From Lophium mytilinum (lineage: Eukaryota > Ascomycota > Dothideomycetes > Mytilinidiales > Mytilinidiaceae): a stretch of 64,000 nt of DNA. Shown piece after piece: positions 10,616 to 21,328 of this stretch. Positions within the stretch are counted from its first letter, which is position 1. Each line of letters opens with the position of its first letter. The notes under the pieces are model-generated. The model was given only the letters and a program-made list of their open reading frames with translations. It did not search any database and was not told the DNA's origin. The position numbers and the translations under genes were made by a program. The DNA is taken from positions 2,076,215 to 2,140,214 of the forward strand of contig MU004181.1 of assembly GCA_010093605.1 (NCBI GenBank). The letters run 5' to 3'.

Positions 10616-11529
10616 GTGTACACTCGACCGCAAAAGATAGTTCTTGGTGAGTGTGCCACTTCTTTCATGCCCGGCGTGGTGGATTCCCCACGGAGGATCC
10701 GCGGGATCGCTATTTTACTCAGAGCAAGGTTGTGAGATTTTCAGTCAGCAACGATTGGACTATTTACCCAGTCAGTCACAACATTCGAAAGCGACAGCTA
10801 TCAGTGCTCTATTCCAGCAAGGGCGGGTGCTAGTGGGTGTTGCTGTATGGACGAAAGTTCAGGGCAAGGTTAGCAGGCGCTGATTGGTCTCCCGCAGGAG
10901 CTAACCAGTCTCCTGCACTTGTTGGTAATGCGAGATATATACTCAAGCGCGCGTTGACACTAATCTATCTCAATCCATTACCTAGCAAGTTTCGTTTGCA
11001 TTTCACATCATAGTTTGGATGCTTTGATATCCAAGTAGTTAATTTCGAAAAACTGGCCGTATCTGCGGAGCAGCCTCCAATCTTGTACAATTTGCCTGAT
11101 GTGTATCCCCATTCCAAGAGATTATTTGTCGTAATGGAATTCCTCTCATGTTGAATATGGAGCTGCCTATAAACGCCGTAATACTCCAAAAACTCCTGGG
11201 ACAACCTTTGGGACCGTAGTGGGAAGAGAAGCAAGATTAGAAAAACGAAACGCTACTAATGAGTAATGACGAGCTAACCCTTAGAAACACAGACCGAAGG
11301 AACATAGAAATACGGAAATCGACGGACTGAGAATAAGGACCGAGATCTGTGAGTCCTGGGCATAGTCCTTCGCGTGAGCTACTCAGGGCTGAGTTTTGTA
11401 GATCCTGGATTTTGGGTACCGAATATTGTCGTTCATGCTTCATCCGGTGAAGGTCTCCATTTGGCTAACGGGAAACCTGAGCACTATAGAAATGCACGCC
11501 CGTGTCGATTGAGGAGACGTTCTGCTGCT

Positions 11530-12606
11530 CTAATTACCCATGAAGCCCTGCGGTGCGGATCTCTGGCCAGGCGAACGTTTCGGGATATTCTGCTGATGAT
11601 ACGATCGTAGATGCTCGGTGAGATGGTCGCGTCGATTGAAGCCTCGAGGGCCTACACGGCTACACCTGTGAACAGTGCAGGGGAATGGCTTGTCTTCGCT
11701 GTGCACGGTCGTCTGGTGCCGTTGGAGGTCCGCCAACCGGCCGAACAAAGCGTTGGAAGTGCAGCCTTCAATGTCGCATTTGAAGGTCGACTTCGGCTTC
11801 CTGGCCATTATTAGCTCGTAGATGCTGAAGAAAGAACAGTACCTACTCCTTCCCACTATTAGTTCTACTCGGTGTTTTGCTCTCGAGCTGTCCCGGCGAG
11901 GCTGCTGAAGGAGAGGGTGAATTCGAGTAATTAGCATTGCGCTCTTCTACTGCGTAGTTGTCGGGATGCTGCTCATTGTCCGGAAGCTGGATAGATGGCA
12001 CATGTTGGTAGCTATAGGGAGAATAGTATGCATGGGATTGAGGGTCGCTGACGTGCGTCGCTGATGATGAGGGAGTATATGAGTTGCTGGACGTGTATGA
12101 AGGTGCCACAGAAAACGGATGGACAGGTTGTTCCGAGACGGGGTACGATTGGGGCTGTTGGTGCGGTTCTTGGTATGTGTAGGTGGGTGGAGCTAACGGA
12201 GATGCGCTCGATGGATTGTGCCCCCCCGGAGACAGGTAAGGTTGGCTTCTTGTGTGTCCGTGACTTGCTGGAGTGGAGGCGGTAGTCTGATAACTCTGGG
12301 TAGAGGTATGAGGCCATGTCGGCGTTGACTGTGCGACCCTGTGAGAATACACAGGAGGGGTTGTAGCTGCAGTATAATACGGTTGTCCAGATGTTGCGGG
12401 TTGGAGCGAACGTGAATAAGATGTGACTGCTGTCCCATGGCTTGAATCGTACGGGTTTTGCGGATGGGTAGAGGAACTGGGGCTTTGATTTGAAGCCTCA
12501 TATCCAGCGCTTGGAGTAGCATGCCATTGCTAGTATCAATTAGCGGAGCTCAACAAGTCATGGACGCACGCACCATATAGCTTCCTGTGGGTTCTTGTGG
12601 CGACAT
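11530..12606 (-). CDS. C2H2 zinc-finger protein with disordered Ser/Pro/Tyr-rich N-terminus
   Basis: Three exons, 12606-12574, 12529-11847 and 11800-11530, 328 residues. Introns are 44 and 46 bases, among the shortest in the window, with branch-like CTAAT just before each acceptor. The first exon encodes MSPQEPTGSYM. A Ser/Thr/Pro/Tyr/Gln-rich region follows (residues about 12-238), typical of fungal transcription-factor activation regions. The last 90 residues carry two finger-like units: CDIEGCTSNALFGRLADLQRH...H (C-x4-C...H-x4-H) and CTVHRCSRVGPRGFNRRDHLTEH...H (C-x4-C...H-x4-H), linked by SEDKPFP. Probably a DNA-binding regulator; targets unknown. Without the second splice the frame stops right after NSGKE, so the intron is needed to reach the fingers. 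Confidence 0.8.
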
Positions 12607-14241
12607 TGGAGATACGGCGGCAGTCTGGTTACGGATCCTATTTGTCCCATGAGAGTGAGGTAGATTGCCGAGCTTATGCTAGTGATGTCAGAAAGGTGAA
12701 GCCTCAATGCATTAATGCCCAAGCAGTGGGATCGTACAGCCTTGTTTAGTACTTGGGCGCGTTTGTTGCTTCGAGTGATAGCGAACCACCCAATGCTCAT
12801 ATTTATGAATCACGTCCCGTCCTTCAAAAACGCCCGTTCAAGAGCTTAGTTGTCTTGCCCTCCGTGTGACATCGTAGCACCAGGTACATCCTTGAATAGT
12901 TTGCCTTCTGGAGGGAAATAAACATCACCATCTACGCTTTTGCTCAGTATGCCTCAACGTCGAGGCAGAAACGGCGCCCAAAGACCGGAACAGAGGGACA
13001 GAATCAGACCGCAGTCAATTGTTACCAGGGCGGTGGGATCTAGGTACTGAGAGCGAATTGACACGTTTTGCTCTCAGAAAGACCTGTGGGCTGCCGGACG
13101 AACTGGGATCGTGACTCCCAAGCTCCCGCGACGTACAGCCTCGTGAAAATGAGAGGAGGAGAATTGACGGGGGATACGGGAAGGAAAATGAGGCGGCTGG
13201 TGGCTGCATGTAGTGAAAGTAAAGCTGCGGATTTCTATGCCTAGTTGATGGACGTGGCACTACTCACTACCAAAGACGGTCGAAAGTGCAGATGCGGACG
13301 AATGATGGAATACAGCCTCACCTCTTACAGCAGTACACGTAGAGATTCTAAATCAGGACGCCGCAGAAGGAAAGCCACTCGAGAACCGACATGCGCCGCC
13401 TGACTAGAAACGGAATTCTGGTCGTCACACCTCGAGGAATACTGACTTCAAAGGGCCCAAGGCTGAGGGCTCCGACAGGCGGTGAGCGCGGGGCCTTGCC
13501 GATTGACTCCTGCTTTGAACAATACCATGGCCACAGAGGAAAGAAGCAGAGATCCGGACATTGTTAGGCGAGGGGAAGGCGACCGGTGAGTTCGCGGACC
13601 GTGATGCCTGAAAATCAGGGCGAAGAAGGCCACGAGAGGGCGCCGGATTCATATATCTTTGAAAGCCGATCGACGTCTACGTGGACGACTGTGATTGCTG
13701 GAGAGGGCTGTGAAGGATTGAGGAGATGCGGCTTGCATTTGGTTGCCTGTTTTGCCTTCAAGATTACCCCCACATGTAGCCTTGTCAAGCAGAATTGGCA
13801 GAGGCGGAGCCAAGGCTGTGCCAGCTAGTTGAAGCCAGAATGAGCCATGTGAAAGCCTCTCGAGATCAAATCACACCGATATGTCAAGCCTACGGTAGTG
13901 CTGTCACAGGAGCGTACCAGTGAAGACAAGGCTATCCACACAATGCATGGAGTATCCGCTTCTACTGAAGTTTAGCCAACTTATGAGTGGGAGCGATAAG
14001 AAATCTAGGGTTAGTGGCGGCGCGAAATGTCCACGAGCACAAGCTTGAGTCTCGTGGATTCTGCAGGTATCAGAATGAAGTGGGAGTAGCGAACAAAGTC
14101 ACGCTTTGGAGAAGCTATCAACACCAACTAAAGCTCATGATAGGGCTCTTTGCATAACTACCTTAATTCCTACAAGGATTGACACTCCGCTGACCTTCTG
14201 GGGCTGCAGAGTCTTACCATCGGTCACGTGACTTGACGCCA
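12607..14241. other. Intergenic, upstream of C2H2 gene
   Basis: About 1.6 kb with no supported gene. Frames at 13015-13260, 13425-13652 and 13586-13828 lack domains and overlap on both strands. Likely a long promoter/leader for the C2H2 gene and the 3' end of NOT3/5. Confidence 0.45.
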
Positions 14242-16309
14242 CTACAGCTCGTCTTCCAAGAACTTGTAGGCGAATCGGAAGTCTGCCTTCCGCCGATTCA
14301 TCCTAGAAAAGAGTCAGCTGCGATTCCCATGCGGTAATGGAAAAAATAGAATGAAAGATAGCGTACCATGTGCTCTCGTAGTCGAAGAACCTGTAAGTCC
14401 CCTGCTCGTAGTCTTCCGTGATTGACTTCGGCTCTTCGTGTCGTTGGAACCATGTCTGGTATTGCTTGTGGAATCGCCAACTCTGCAACTTGAGCGCCTT
14501 AGCGGCAAGATATTGCTGGTAGGTGCCTTGACGGTAATAGAAAGCATAAAACAGAGCATCGGTCTCGATCCTCGAATATAGCCTCGGGTCATCGAATATC
14601 GGTAATGGCTCCTGGGGATAGTGAGGAGGGGTGAACGGGTATGGGTTCGCCGGCTTGTAGTGTCGTGGTGCTTCTGCGTCAACAGAGTCTGGTGCGGTCC
14701 TCATAGATATTTCCAGCGCATTGTCATTTTGCGGCCTTGATGAAGAAGTGATGTCCTTCTTCGTCGCTTCGAAGGACTCGAGAAGGTCTTGTAGACTGGA
14801 GGGTAGATGATAGACTGATTCCTCCTCCTCCTCGTCAGCGTGCGATTCTCCATTGGTTAGCGGTGGTGTTGTCGACTGTGAGTCGTCCTCTTCAAAGCCT
14901 GACGTCTTCCTACTCGGTGAGGCTCGAACAGCATCGTCCGCCGATGTCACCCTCGACAAACTCTCTGACTTCTCCGCCGCCGGTGTACCAGTTCCTGCGC
15001 TCGGAGCAGCAGCACTTGCAAGGCTCGGCGCAGGTGATCTCGATGACGTCTGGGTAGCAGGCGCTTGCTCTGCAAAGGGAGCAGCTGCTCGCTGTGCGGG
15101 CTGGGGATGTGTAGATGCAGGTGAGGTAGTCGCGCTTGTCCGGGCGCCAGATGGAGCTAGGCCGTTGGATGTTTGTGCTGGAGGCATCCCAGGTGGAGGA
15201 GGTAGAGGTGCTATCCCTACGCCGTTCTTGTCGCTTGCCGCCGCCGCTGCTGCCGCTGATGCGTACTTTAAGGGTTCTCTCGTTGGTATAGGTGCGGGTT
15301 TCATATTCGCTGTAGAAGTTCCACTCGTGACGTTCGGTAGCGGTGTGTGTAGAGTAGCTAGGGCAGGTAATGGTGACTTGAGTTGTGTGGATGGCCTTCG
15401 GGCGCCTGTTGTTGGAGGTTCAGTCGACTTTGGTTTCCCGCCGCCTATACTTAACGACCGCTCTTGATCTGGTAGGTCATCTTGTATCGACTGTGCATCT
15501 TGCGAGGAAACCCGATCTCCTTCGTTGCCCAAGCCGTAGAGACCCTCCTCTTCTTGTAGATTCAGATCGTCGTAGATGCCATCGTCCTCCATGAAATCGA
15601 CTTCTTGGTTGTTCTCCACGTAGTACCTGATGCTCTCGTCCAAGTCTCGAACCTGGTCCGTTTCCACGCCGCCGTTCTCGAGCGCTCGTAGTAGTAATTC
15701 CAGTTTCCCCTGATGCCATTTATGCCGTTCTGTCACCCGCTCGAGCTCCGCTATCCGATCCGCCTTCGACGTGTCCGCCTTCTTCCCCTTCTTCATTGTG
15801 ACCTGCAGCGACTCCGTCTCAGCCTCGATGGTTTCGATCTGCCGTTCGAGCTCTTCGACCATGGCCGATAAGAACTCCACGGCTTCTAGCTTCTCTTTCT
15901 CCTTTGGGTCGAGTTTGGACGCTAGTTGTAGGCCCTCTTTCGAATATGCTTTGGTCTTCATCTCCTTTTCCACGGCCTTGAACTTCTCCATTTGCTAGGA
16001 CGAGGTCAGTGACGGCTCCGGGGCTCTAACGCGGGGAGCAATTGGAGGACGTACTGTCTCAATTAGTTTCCGTTGTTCCATCAGCGGCTTCTTGTCTTTG
16101 ATGTCGTTCATGGCGGCCCATGTCTTGATCTGGTCGCGGGACCGCTGTAGCTTCTTGATCTCCTTCTTCAGCGCATCCTCCAGCTTCTCCTTCTGCGAGG
16201 GATTTGTAGTTTGCTGGATTTTTTCATAGATGCTCTCAAAGGCCTGTACGCCTTCACTGACTTTCTTGAAGCACTTCTCGACCTCGTTCATGAGCTTTCG
16301 AGCAGCCAT
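14242..16309 (-). CDS. NOT5: CCR4-NOT complex subunit NOT3/NOT5
   Basis: Three exons, 16309-16055, 15994-14367 and 14302-14242, 647 residues. The N-terminus [20 protein letters not shown] is the hallmark of NOT3/NOT5 and starts the coiled-coil domain (about residues 1-235). The middle is a Pro/Ala/Ser-rich linker (about 260-480). The C-terminal NOT-box region includes [39 protein letters not shown] and [18 protein letters not shown]. The last 61-base exon supplies [19 protein letters not shown], the universal end of the family, which would be lost if the last intron were missed. The complex removes mRNA poly(A) tails and senses slow ribosomes. It is divergent from the DTD1 gene over about 420 bases. 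Confidence 0.95.
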
Positions 16310-16726
16310 GGCGACTGGCTAGCCTCGCGCGAGACGGGCAGAGCTCGGAACCGAGTGGGGTGGTTCTGTGTAATATATGGAATTAGCAGCGGCTCAGCTA
16401 TCAGGCGGGCACGCTGGCTACGGTGATGGAGGTGTTCGTGGTGTTGTGATTGTTCGCGGGTGGATGCGTGAGGTCGTGGTGTCTCTGGCCGCAAGTGGAA
16501 GCCACGCTAAGACGCGCCAAGCTTTATGATCTACCGCTTTCCATGCGGTCCACCCTTCACCACGGGGAAACCTCCATCTCCGTCATCTCAGTCACTATGT
16601 TGCGCTAGCAATGCGGTGAGGCCTGAAAACACTGCGGCAACAGCCTTTGTATAGTCTTGTACTCTATGGACCACAAGTGAACCACCGCAATCACATCACT
16701 CTCCCCACATAAAACTCTCCGCCAGC
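16310..16726. promoter_or_regulatory. Divergent promoter region of NOT3/5 and DTD1
   Basis: A 417-base gap between two divergent start codons must hold both promoters. No TATA box or clear site stands out; CT-rich runs precede the DTD1 start. Confidence 0.5.
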
Positions 16727-17538
16727 ATGAGAAGCAAGCATCACGAACTCCGTACCACGGCGGTCCCGAGCTAACCGGAACCAGCGGTTATACAGCGCGT
16801 CAAGTCCGCCTCCGTCACGGTCGATGGGACACTAATATCTTCCATCAGCAAAGGCATCCTGGTCCTGGCCGCCATCTCCAAGGACGACACCGCGAAAGAT
16901 GTCGAGTCCATGGCCGGGAAGGTCCTGAAGCTAAAGCTGTGGGATGATGATGAAGGCGGTCGCGTAAGTCACGCCTTTGAGGTGCTCTAGCATGCCCTGG
17001 GGCTCATTATGGGTAGTGGAAGCGGAACGTCATGGACATTGGAGGAGAGGTGCTGTGTGGTACGAACCGCTACTCTCGCATGTTTATCACTAAGTTGACC
17101 GGCATGCTTTCAGTCTCTCAGTTCACCCTTCTCGCCTCCACCAAGAAGGGGAACAAGCCAGACTTCCGGCAGTCTGCAGCTGGAGTAAAGGCAAAGGAGC
17201 TCTATCAGTCCTTCTTCAAACAAGTGCAAGAGCTACACGAGCCAGACAAAGTCAAAGATGGCATATTCGCCGCCATGATGGATGTCACGCTATGCAATGA
17301 CGGGCCGGTAGGTATAGACTTCAACTGCATGGATGGCGAGGTAAACCCTCATGAGCGTCCCTCGAAAACAAAGTACTGATGTTTTGCTGTCCCACAGGTC
17401 ACCATCCAGATCGATACCGATCCTCCTAAAATGGAGAACCCAAGCGGCCTAGATAAGGTGGATCTAGACCCGGACTTGGTCGGCAATCTCACCAAGATCG
17501 TAAAAGAGTTTCAAATACCCGCGGAGCTCCTCGAGTAG
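16727..17538 (+). CDS. DTD1: D-aminoacyl-tRNA deacylase
   Basis: Five exons: 16727-16733, 16785-16963, 17017-17059, 17114-17307 and 17398-17538; 187 residues. DTD removes D-amino acids (and glycine) wrongly attached to tRNA. The N-terminus MRTVIQRVKSASVTVDG matches the family only if a 51-base GC-AG intron (donor GCAAGC at 16734, acceptor ...ACCAG at 16784) is removed after a 7-base first exon; reading on without it meets TAA after 15 codons. The two active-site motifs are present: SQFTL, and the Gly-cisPro motif NDGPVT, formed across the exon 4/5 junction. Length exceeds the bacterial enzyme because of a C-terminal extension common in fungi. Later introns are normal GT-AG (GTAAGT, GTACGA, GTAGGT). 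Confidence 0.92.
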
Positions 17539-18158
17539 ATTCTAGTGCACCTTAATGGATACCAACTACTAACGCCAAATTGAATCGAGGTTTTGGCAAG
17601 ACTTGCCATATTCTAGACTATACTTCAATGTAAACCCAATGATATCATATATATAGACCAACAAATTTTCAGACATTAGAAGCCGTACAATATATCATAT
17701 CTGGGCCAGCTTCTCGTGTCGTGCTGTACCCTTTGTACAAAAGCTTCGAGAGAAAGAGCTAGATCACCTGAGACATCAAAATGGCTATTCCTCTTGCTCG
17801 TTAGGTGAACTCTGACCTTAGAACCTTAATGAAACGACGTAGGAAATTACCCCTCATATGCCCCTCCACAGCCATGTAGAGGTATAGTTGGGACGAAACG
17901 AGACCTCATTAACCTAGGAGAAACCTGTACCACTCTCCTTGGGCCTTTAAAGATGAGTCTATTCATAGATATGGTAGATGACCTCACTTAATAGTGCATC
18001 GGAAATGCTCCATTTCTAGCCTCATCGAAATCTTGGCGATCGTGGAACCTTCTGGTGGCTTAAGCTTCACAAAAACCTCCAACCTCCAACCTCTCCAACT
18101 TTCGAAACCCTCCACTTCTAACAACTCAAGTACTTGTTCCGCCTAGACAACTTCTAGT
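17539..18158. other. Intergenic, promoter of cyclophilin-40
   Basis: About 620 bases. AT-rich just after DTD1 (tatatcatatatatag near 17640), probably its 3' UTR. Copies of tccaacctcc near 18080 precede the next start. No gene seen. Confidence 0.5.
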
Positions 18159-19560
18159 ATGGCTTCCAGCGCTCCAGGTGAGCTCGAGTACCACCCTGCA
18201 ATCTCCTATTCAGGCATTAATCGAGAGGCAGAACGCAGTCGTGTGTTCTTCGATATTCAGATCGGCAATCAAGAGGTCGGCAGGGTAGCTTTTGAGCTGG
18301 TAAGCTGTCCCTCAGCACGTTTGATTGCATATCCAATTACTAAGACTCGCACAGTACAATGACAGTGAGAACAAACCTCCCCTCCCTCCACAGACTCGAT
18401 CTGACCCGCAATGCAGTCGTCCCCAAAACCGCGGAGAACTTCCGCGCCCTATGCACCGGCGAGAAAGGCATTGGCAAATCTGGCAAGCCGCTACACTTCA
18501 AGGGCTCTGGATTCCACCGAGTCATAAAGCAGTTCATGATCCAGGGCGGTGATTTCACCATGGGTAATGGCACGGGAGGAGAGTCCATATACGGGGAAAA
18601 ATTCGAGGACGAGAACTTCGCCCTGAAGCACGAGAAGCCCTTCCTGCTATCCATGGCGAATGCAGGCCCAGGTAAAGTTAAACAACGGAGTCCGGGTATC
18701 TTCTACTTACCAGGCTGCAGGCACCAACGGCTCGCAGTTCTTCGTTACTACGGTCCCAACACCCCACCTAGACAAGAAGCACGTCGTCTTTGGCGAAGTC
18801 ATCAGCGGCAAGAGCATCGTGCGGCAGATTGAGAATCTCAATACCCACAATGGTGACAAGCCCGTCGCGGACGCCACAATTATCGGTACATTGATACCCC
18901 ACTCCAACTACCTAAGTGCACAGACTTTGCTCTAACACACTCCTAGACTGCGGCGAGCTCAAAGGCGCCGACTACACCAAGTGCACTGAAAAGACGCCTG
19001 ACTCTACCGGCGACCCCTTCGAGGACTACCCCGAAGACCAGGCCACGCCGGAAAAGGAGCTCACGGGCGCCGAAATCGTGAAAATCGCTTCCACTCTCAA
19101 GGACCTTGGCAACACCGCTTTCAAAGCCGGCAAACTGAAGCTCGGGCTCGCAAAGTACCAAAAGGGGCTCCGCTACTTGCACGAGTACCCGGAACCGCTC
19201 GACTCGGACCCCCCGGAGCTGGGCAAGCAGCTGTCGGCGCTGAAGTTCAGTCTGCACAACAATTCAGCTCTCATGCAGTACAAGCTGCACGACTACGTCA
19301 GCGCGGATTCCAGCGCGACCAAGGCGCTCGAGGTACCGGGCGCGACGAAGGCGGAGAAGGGCAAGGCGTACTTCCGGCGCGCGCTGGCCCGGGCGAGCAA
19401 GAAGAACGATGAGGAGGCGGTTGCGGATCTCGAGGCTGCGGCGAAGTGCGTGCCTGGTGATGTGGCGGTAGCGAAGGAGCTCAAGGTTGTGAAGGATCGA
19501 CTGGTGGAGCGGAAGAAGAGGGAGAAGGCGGCGTACAAGAACGCGTTCAACTTTGATTGA
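18159..19560 (+). CDS. CPR6: Cyclophilin-40 type peptidyl-prolyl isomerase with TPR domain
   Basis: Five exons: 18159-18299, 18355-18364 (only 10 bases), 18417-18671, 18721-18885 and 18947-19560; 394 residues. It is an Hsp90 co-chaperone with a cyclophilin isomerase domain (residues about 15-190) and a C-terminal TPR domain (about 235-390). Exon joining restores [21 protein letters not shown]. Active-site words are present: [18 protein letters not shown] (Arg plus Phe/Gln), [11 protein letters not shown] and the HVVFGEV loop. A charged linker ([19 protein letters not shown]) joins the TPR part, with [20 protein letters not shown] and [20 protein letters not shown]; basic clamp residues suit binding the Hsp90 MEEVD tail. 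It ends [15 protein letters not shown]. Slightly longer than yeast Cpr6. Confidence 0.95.
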
Positions 19561-20188
19561 GGTAACGCGAGCCGTAGGCCAGACTGGAGGAGTTGGATGC
19601 AGCAGTGGAGTCGAAAATTCGAGAAGCGGGATGAATAGTGGCTTGATAGCCAGTAACTCAAAAAAGTGGAATAATCATGGGCAACATAGTCTTCAAGGCA
19701 TGCATGATTGATTTGTGAGTGAGCTAAAAGATTAGGCCCGGGTTTGAGAAACACCGGTCTTCTCAGATTCGTTCGCTCGGTATGACAATATCACTCACAT
19801 ATACAAGATACGTACCGCTCGTCTATCTGTCATCTTTTCTCTACTATTCATGTCAGCGGAAACCAGTACGACAACCGATTTTACTAGAAGCTTAAGAACC
19901 CCAAGAAACGGTCGTGCCTTTGCCGACAAGCGATGATGCGCCGTTGAACAGAACCCCCGAGGCATCAGCACGACCGCAATGGAATAATATAAACCGCTGG
20001 TCCGTGTGTACACGGCTCCAAATTGCTCCCAGGTTTATCCCCGCCCACCAGAGAGTGGGTTTAATCCTAAGGCTGAGGCCTTTATTTTTCGGTGGAGCAG
20101 AAAGTCAGAAACTAAATGCCTCATACACCAAGTCGCGGAATGGCCGAAACAAAGGTTTTATCAGGACGACTGGGAAGAGCAACTCGAA
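19561..20188. other. Intergenic, 3' of cyclophilin-40
   Basis: About 630 bases leading into the repeat block. No coding frame with recognisable content (19914-20255 and 19795-20013 are weak). Confidence 0.45.
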
Positions 20189-20880
20189 AGTCAAAGCTGT
20201 AGGAACTAGACTGCCTCGTACCCAACTACCTCCCTCGCACTTAGTCCCCTCCTGACAGTGCCATCGCAGCGCCTAATTGGAGCCTAAGCAGTAGTAATCC
20301 ATGTACTATATTTCCAGCTCTCCAAACACGACATAAAAGTCGAAGCGGTAGGAACCAGACTGCCTCTTACCCGACTACCTCCCTCCCATTCAGTTCCCTC
20401 CTTACAGTGTCATCCCGCGCGCCAAATGCGAGCCTGAGTAGTGGAATTCCTGTGTATTAGCTTTCCAGCTCTTGAAAATGATGCAGAAGTCGAAGCTGTA
20501 GAAATCGGACTTCCTTCTGCTCAACCTACCTTCCTAGCCTCAGTGCCATCCTCACAGCGTTATTCCGCTCGCAAGAGCCCGGCCATAGTAGTACAAGTCA
20601 CATCGCCACTCAAAAGACAACACCAAACGCAATACCGACGTCAACGCTGTAGAAATCAGACATCCTCCTGTCTACCTCCCTCCCTCCCCTCCATTCCACT
20701 TCTTACACTTTTATCCCGCTCGCAAAAGCCTAGCCAAAGCAGCACAACTCGAATACCAACTCAAGGCAACACCAATCACCGACAACCCAGCAATCTCAAC
20801 CACCTTCAGCCCCCTCCACACCCCCCTTCCAAAAATCCATACCTGCCCACCCATGCCAGCACCGATCCGATCCGATAGAT
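20189..20880. repeat. Tandem array, about 150-bp units (about 4.5 copies)
   Basis: Units begin with the word aagtcgaagctgtaggaac or variants, at about 20189, 20338, 20488 and 20639, spacing 149-151. Each continues with agactgcct...cctacctccct, then acagtgtcatcccgc, then gcctgagtagt. Copies are clearly diverged; a fifth fades out near 20880. No coding capacity is maintained across units. Confidence 0.85.
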
Positions 20881-21246
20881 CATCCGAGAACCCCCCTGTC
20901 CCAAGGTCCCTCCCCGTCCCTCTCCCATCAGGATCACATCCCTTACCCTAGCTCCACTCAGCGCCGTCCTCAAAATCTCGCAAACAAAATGGCCTGATGT
21001 GCTAGGCTAGCTCCCCGCCCTGCATGCCACTAGTTTCGGCCTTCGCCACAGCTTTTCTCGGCTCGCTAGGCGGATTTCGTGCAGCGGCTATGTGGGGCTG
21101 CTAGCTTGTGGTTGCTAGCGGCGGTGGAATTCTTCTTTTTTCTTTCCTCTTTTGCACACGGACGATTTTGGAGAGCGGGGACGGAGGTAACTCCGGGGTG
21201 AATAGGGGATGGGAGAATGCGGTGTTGGTGTGCACATCGCTTTACC

Positions 21247-21280
21247 ATTGTATGTGGTGCTTCAATGTGCTTTCGTAAAG
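21247..21280. repeat. Dispersed repeat fragment (copy C)
   Basis: The stretch gtggtgcttcaatgtgcttt followed by cgtaaag matches copy A at 8379-8405 closely. Only the left half of the element is present, just before the next tandem array. Confidence 0.55.
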
Positions 21281-21328
21281 CTAAAATAGGAGGAATTCGA
21301 TGGTTTTGAACAACTGCGAAATAGGCTA

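Larger units (their letters stand above)
10075..11529. other. Intergenic between reductase and C2H2 gene
   Basis: About 1.45 kb. Holds the duplicated 60-bp segment at 10309-10489 and repeat copy B at 10507-10615. A minus frame at 10965-11234 (89 codons) and others have no recognised domain. Reductase promoter sequences must lie at the left end. Confidence 0.5.

Noticed and set aside
10965-11234. 89-codon minus frame
   Set aside because: No family resemblance and no splice-linked partner; left as intergenic.
14853-15467. 204-codon plus frame
   Set aside because: Lies opposite the Pro/Ala linker of NOT3/5; Ala/Gly/Val-rich mirror sequence.
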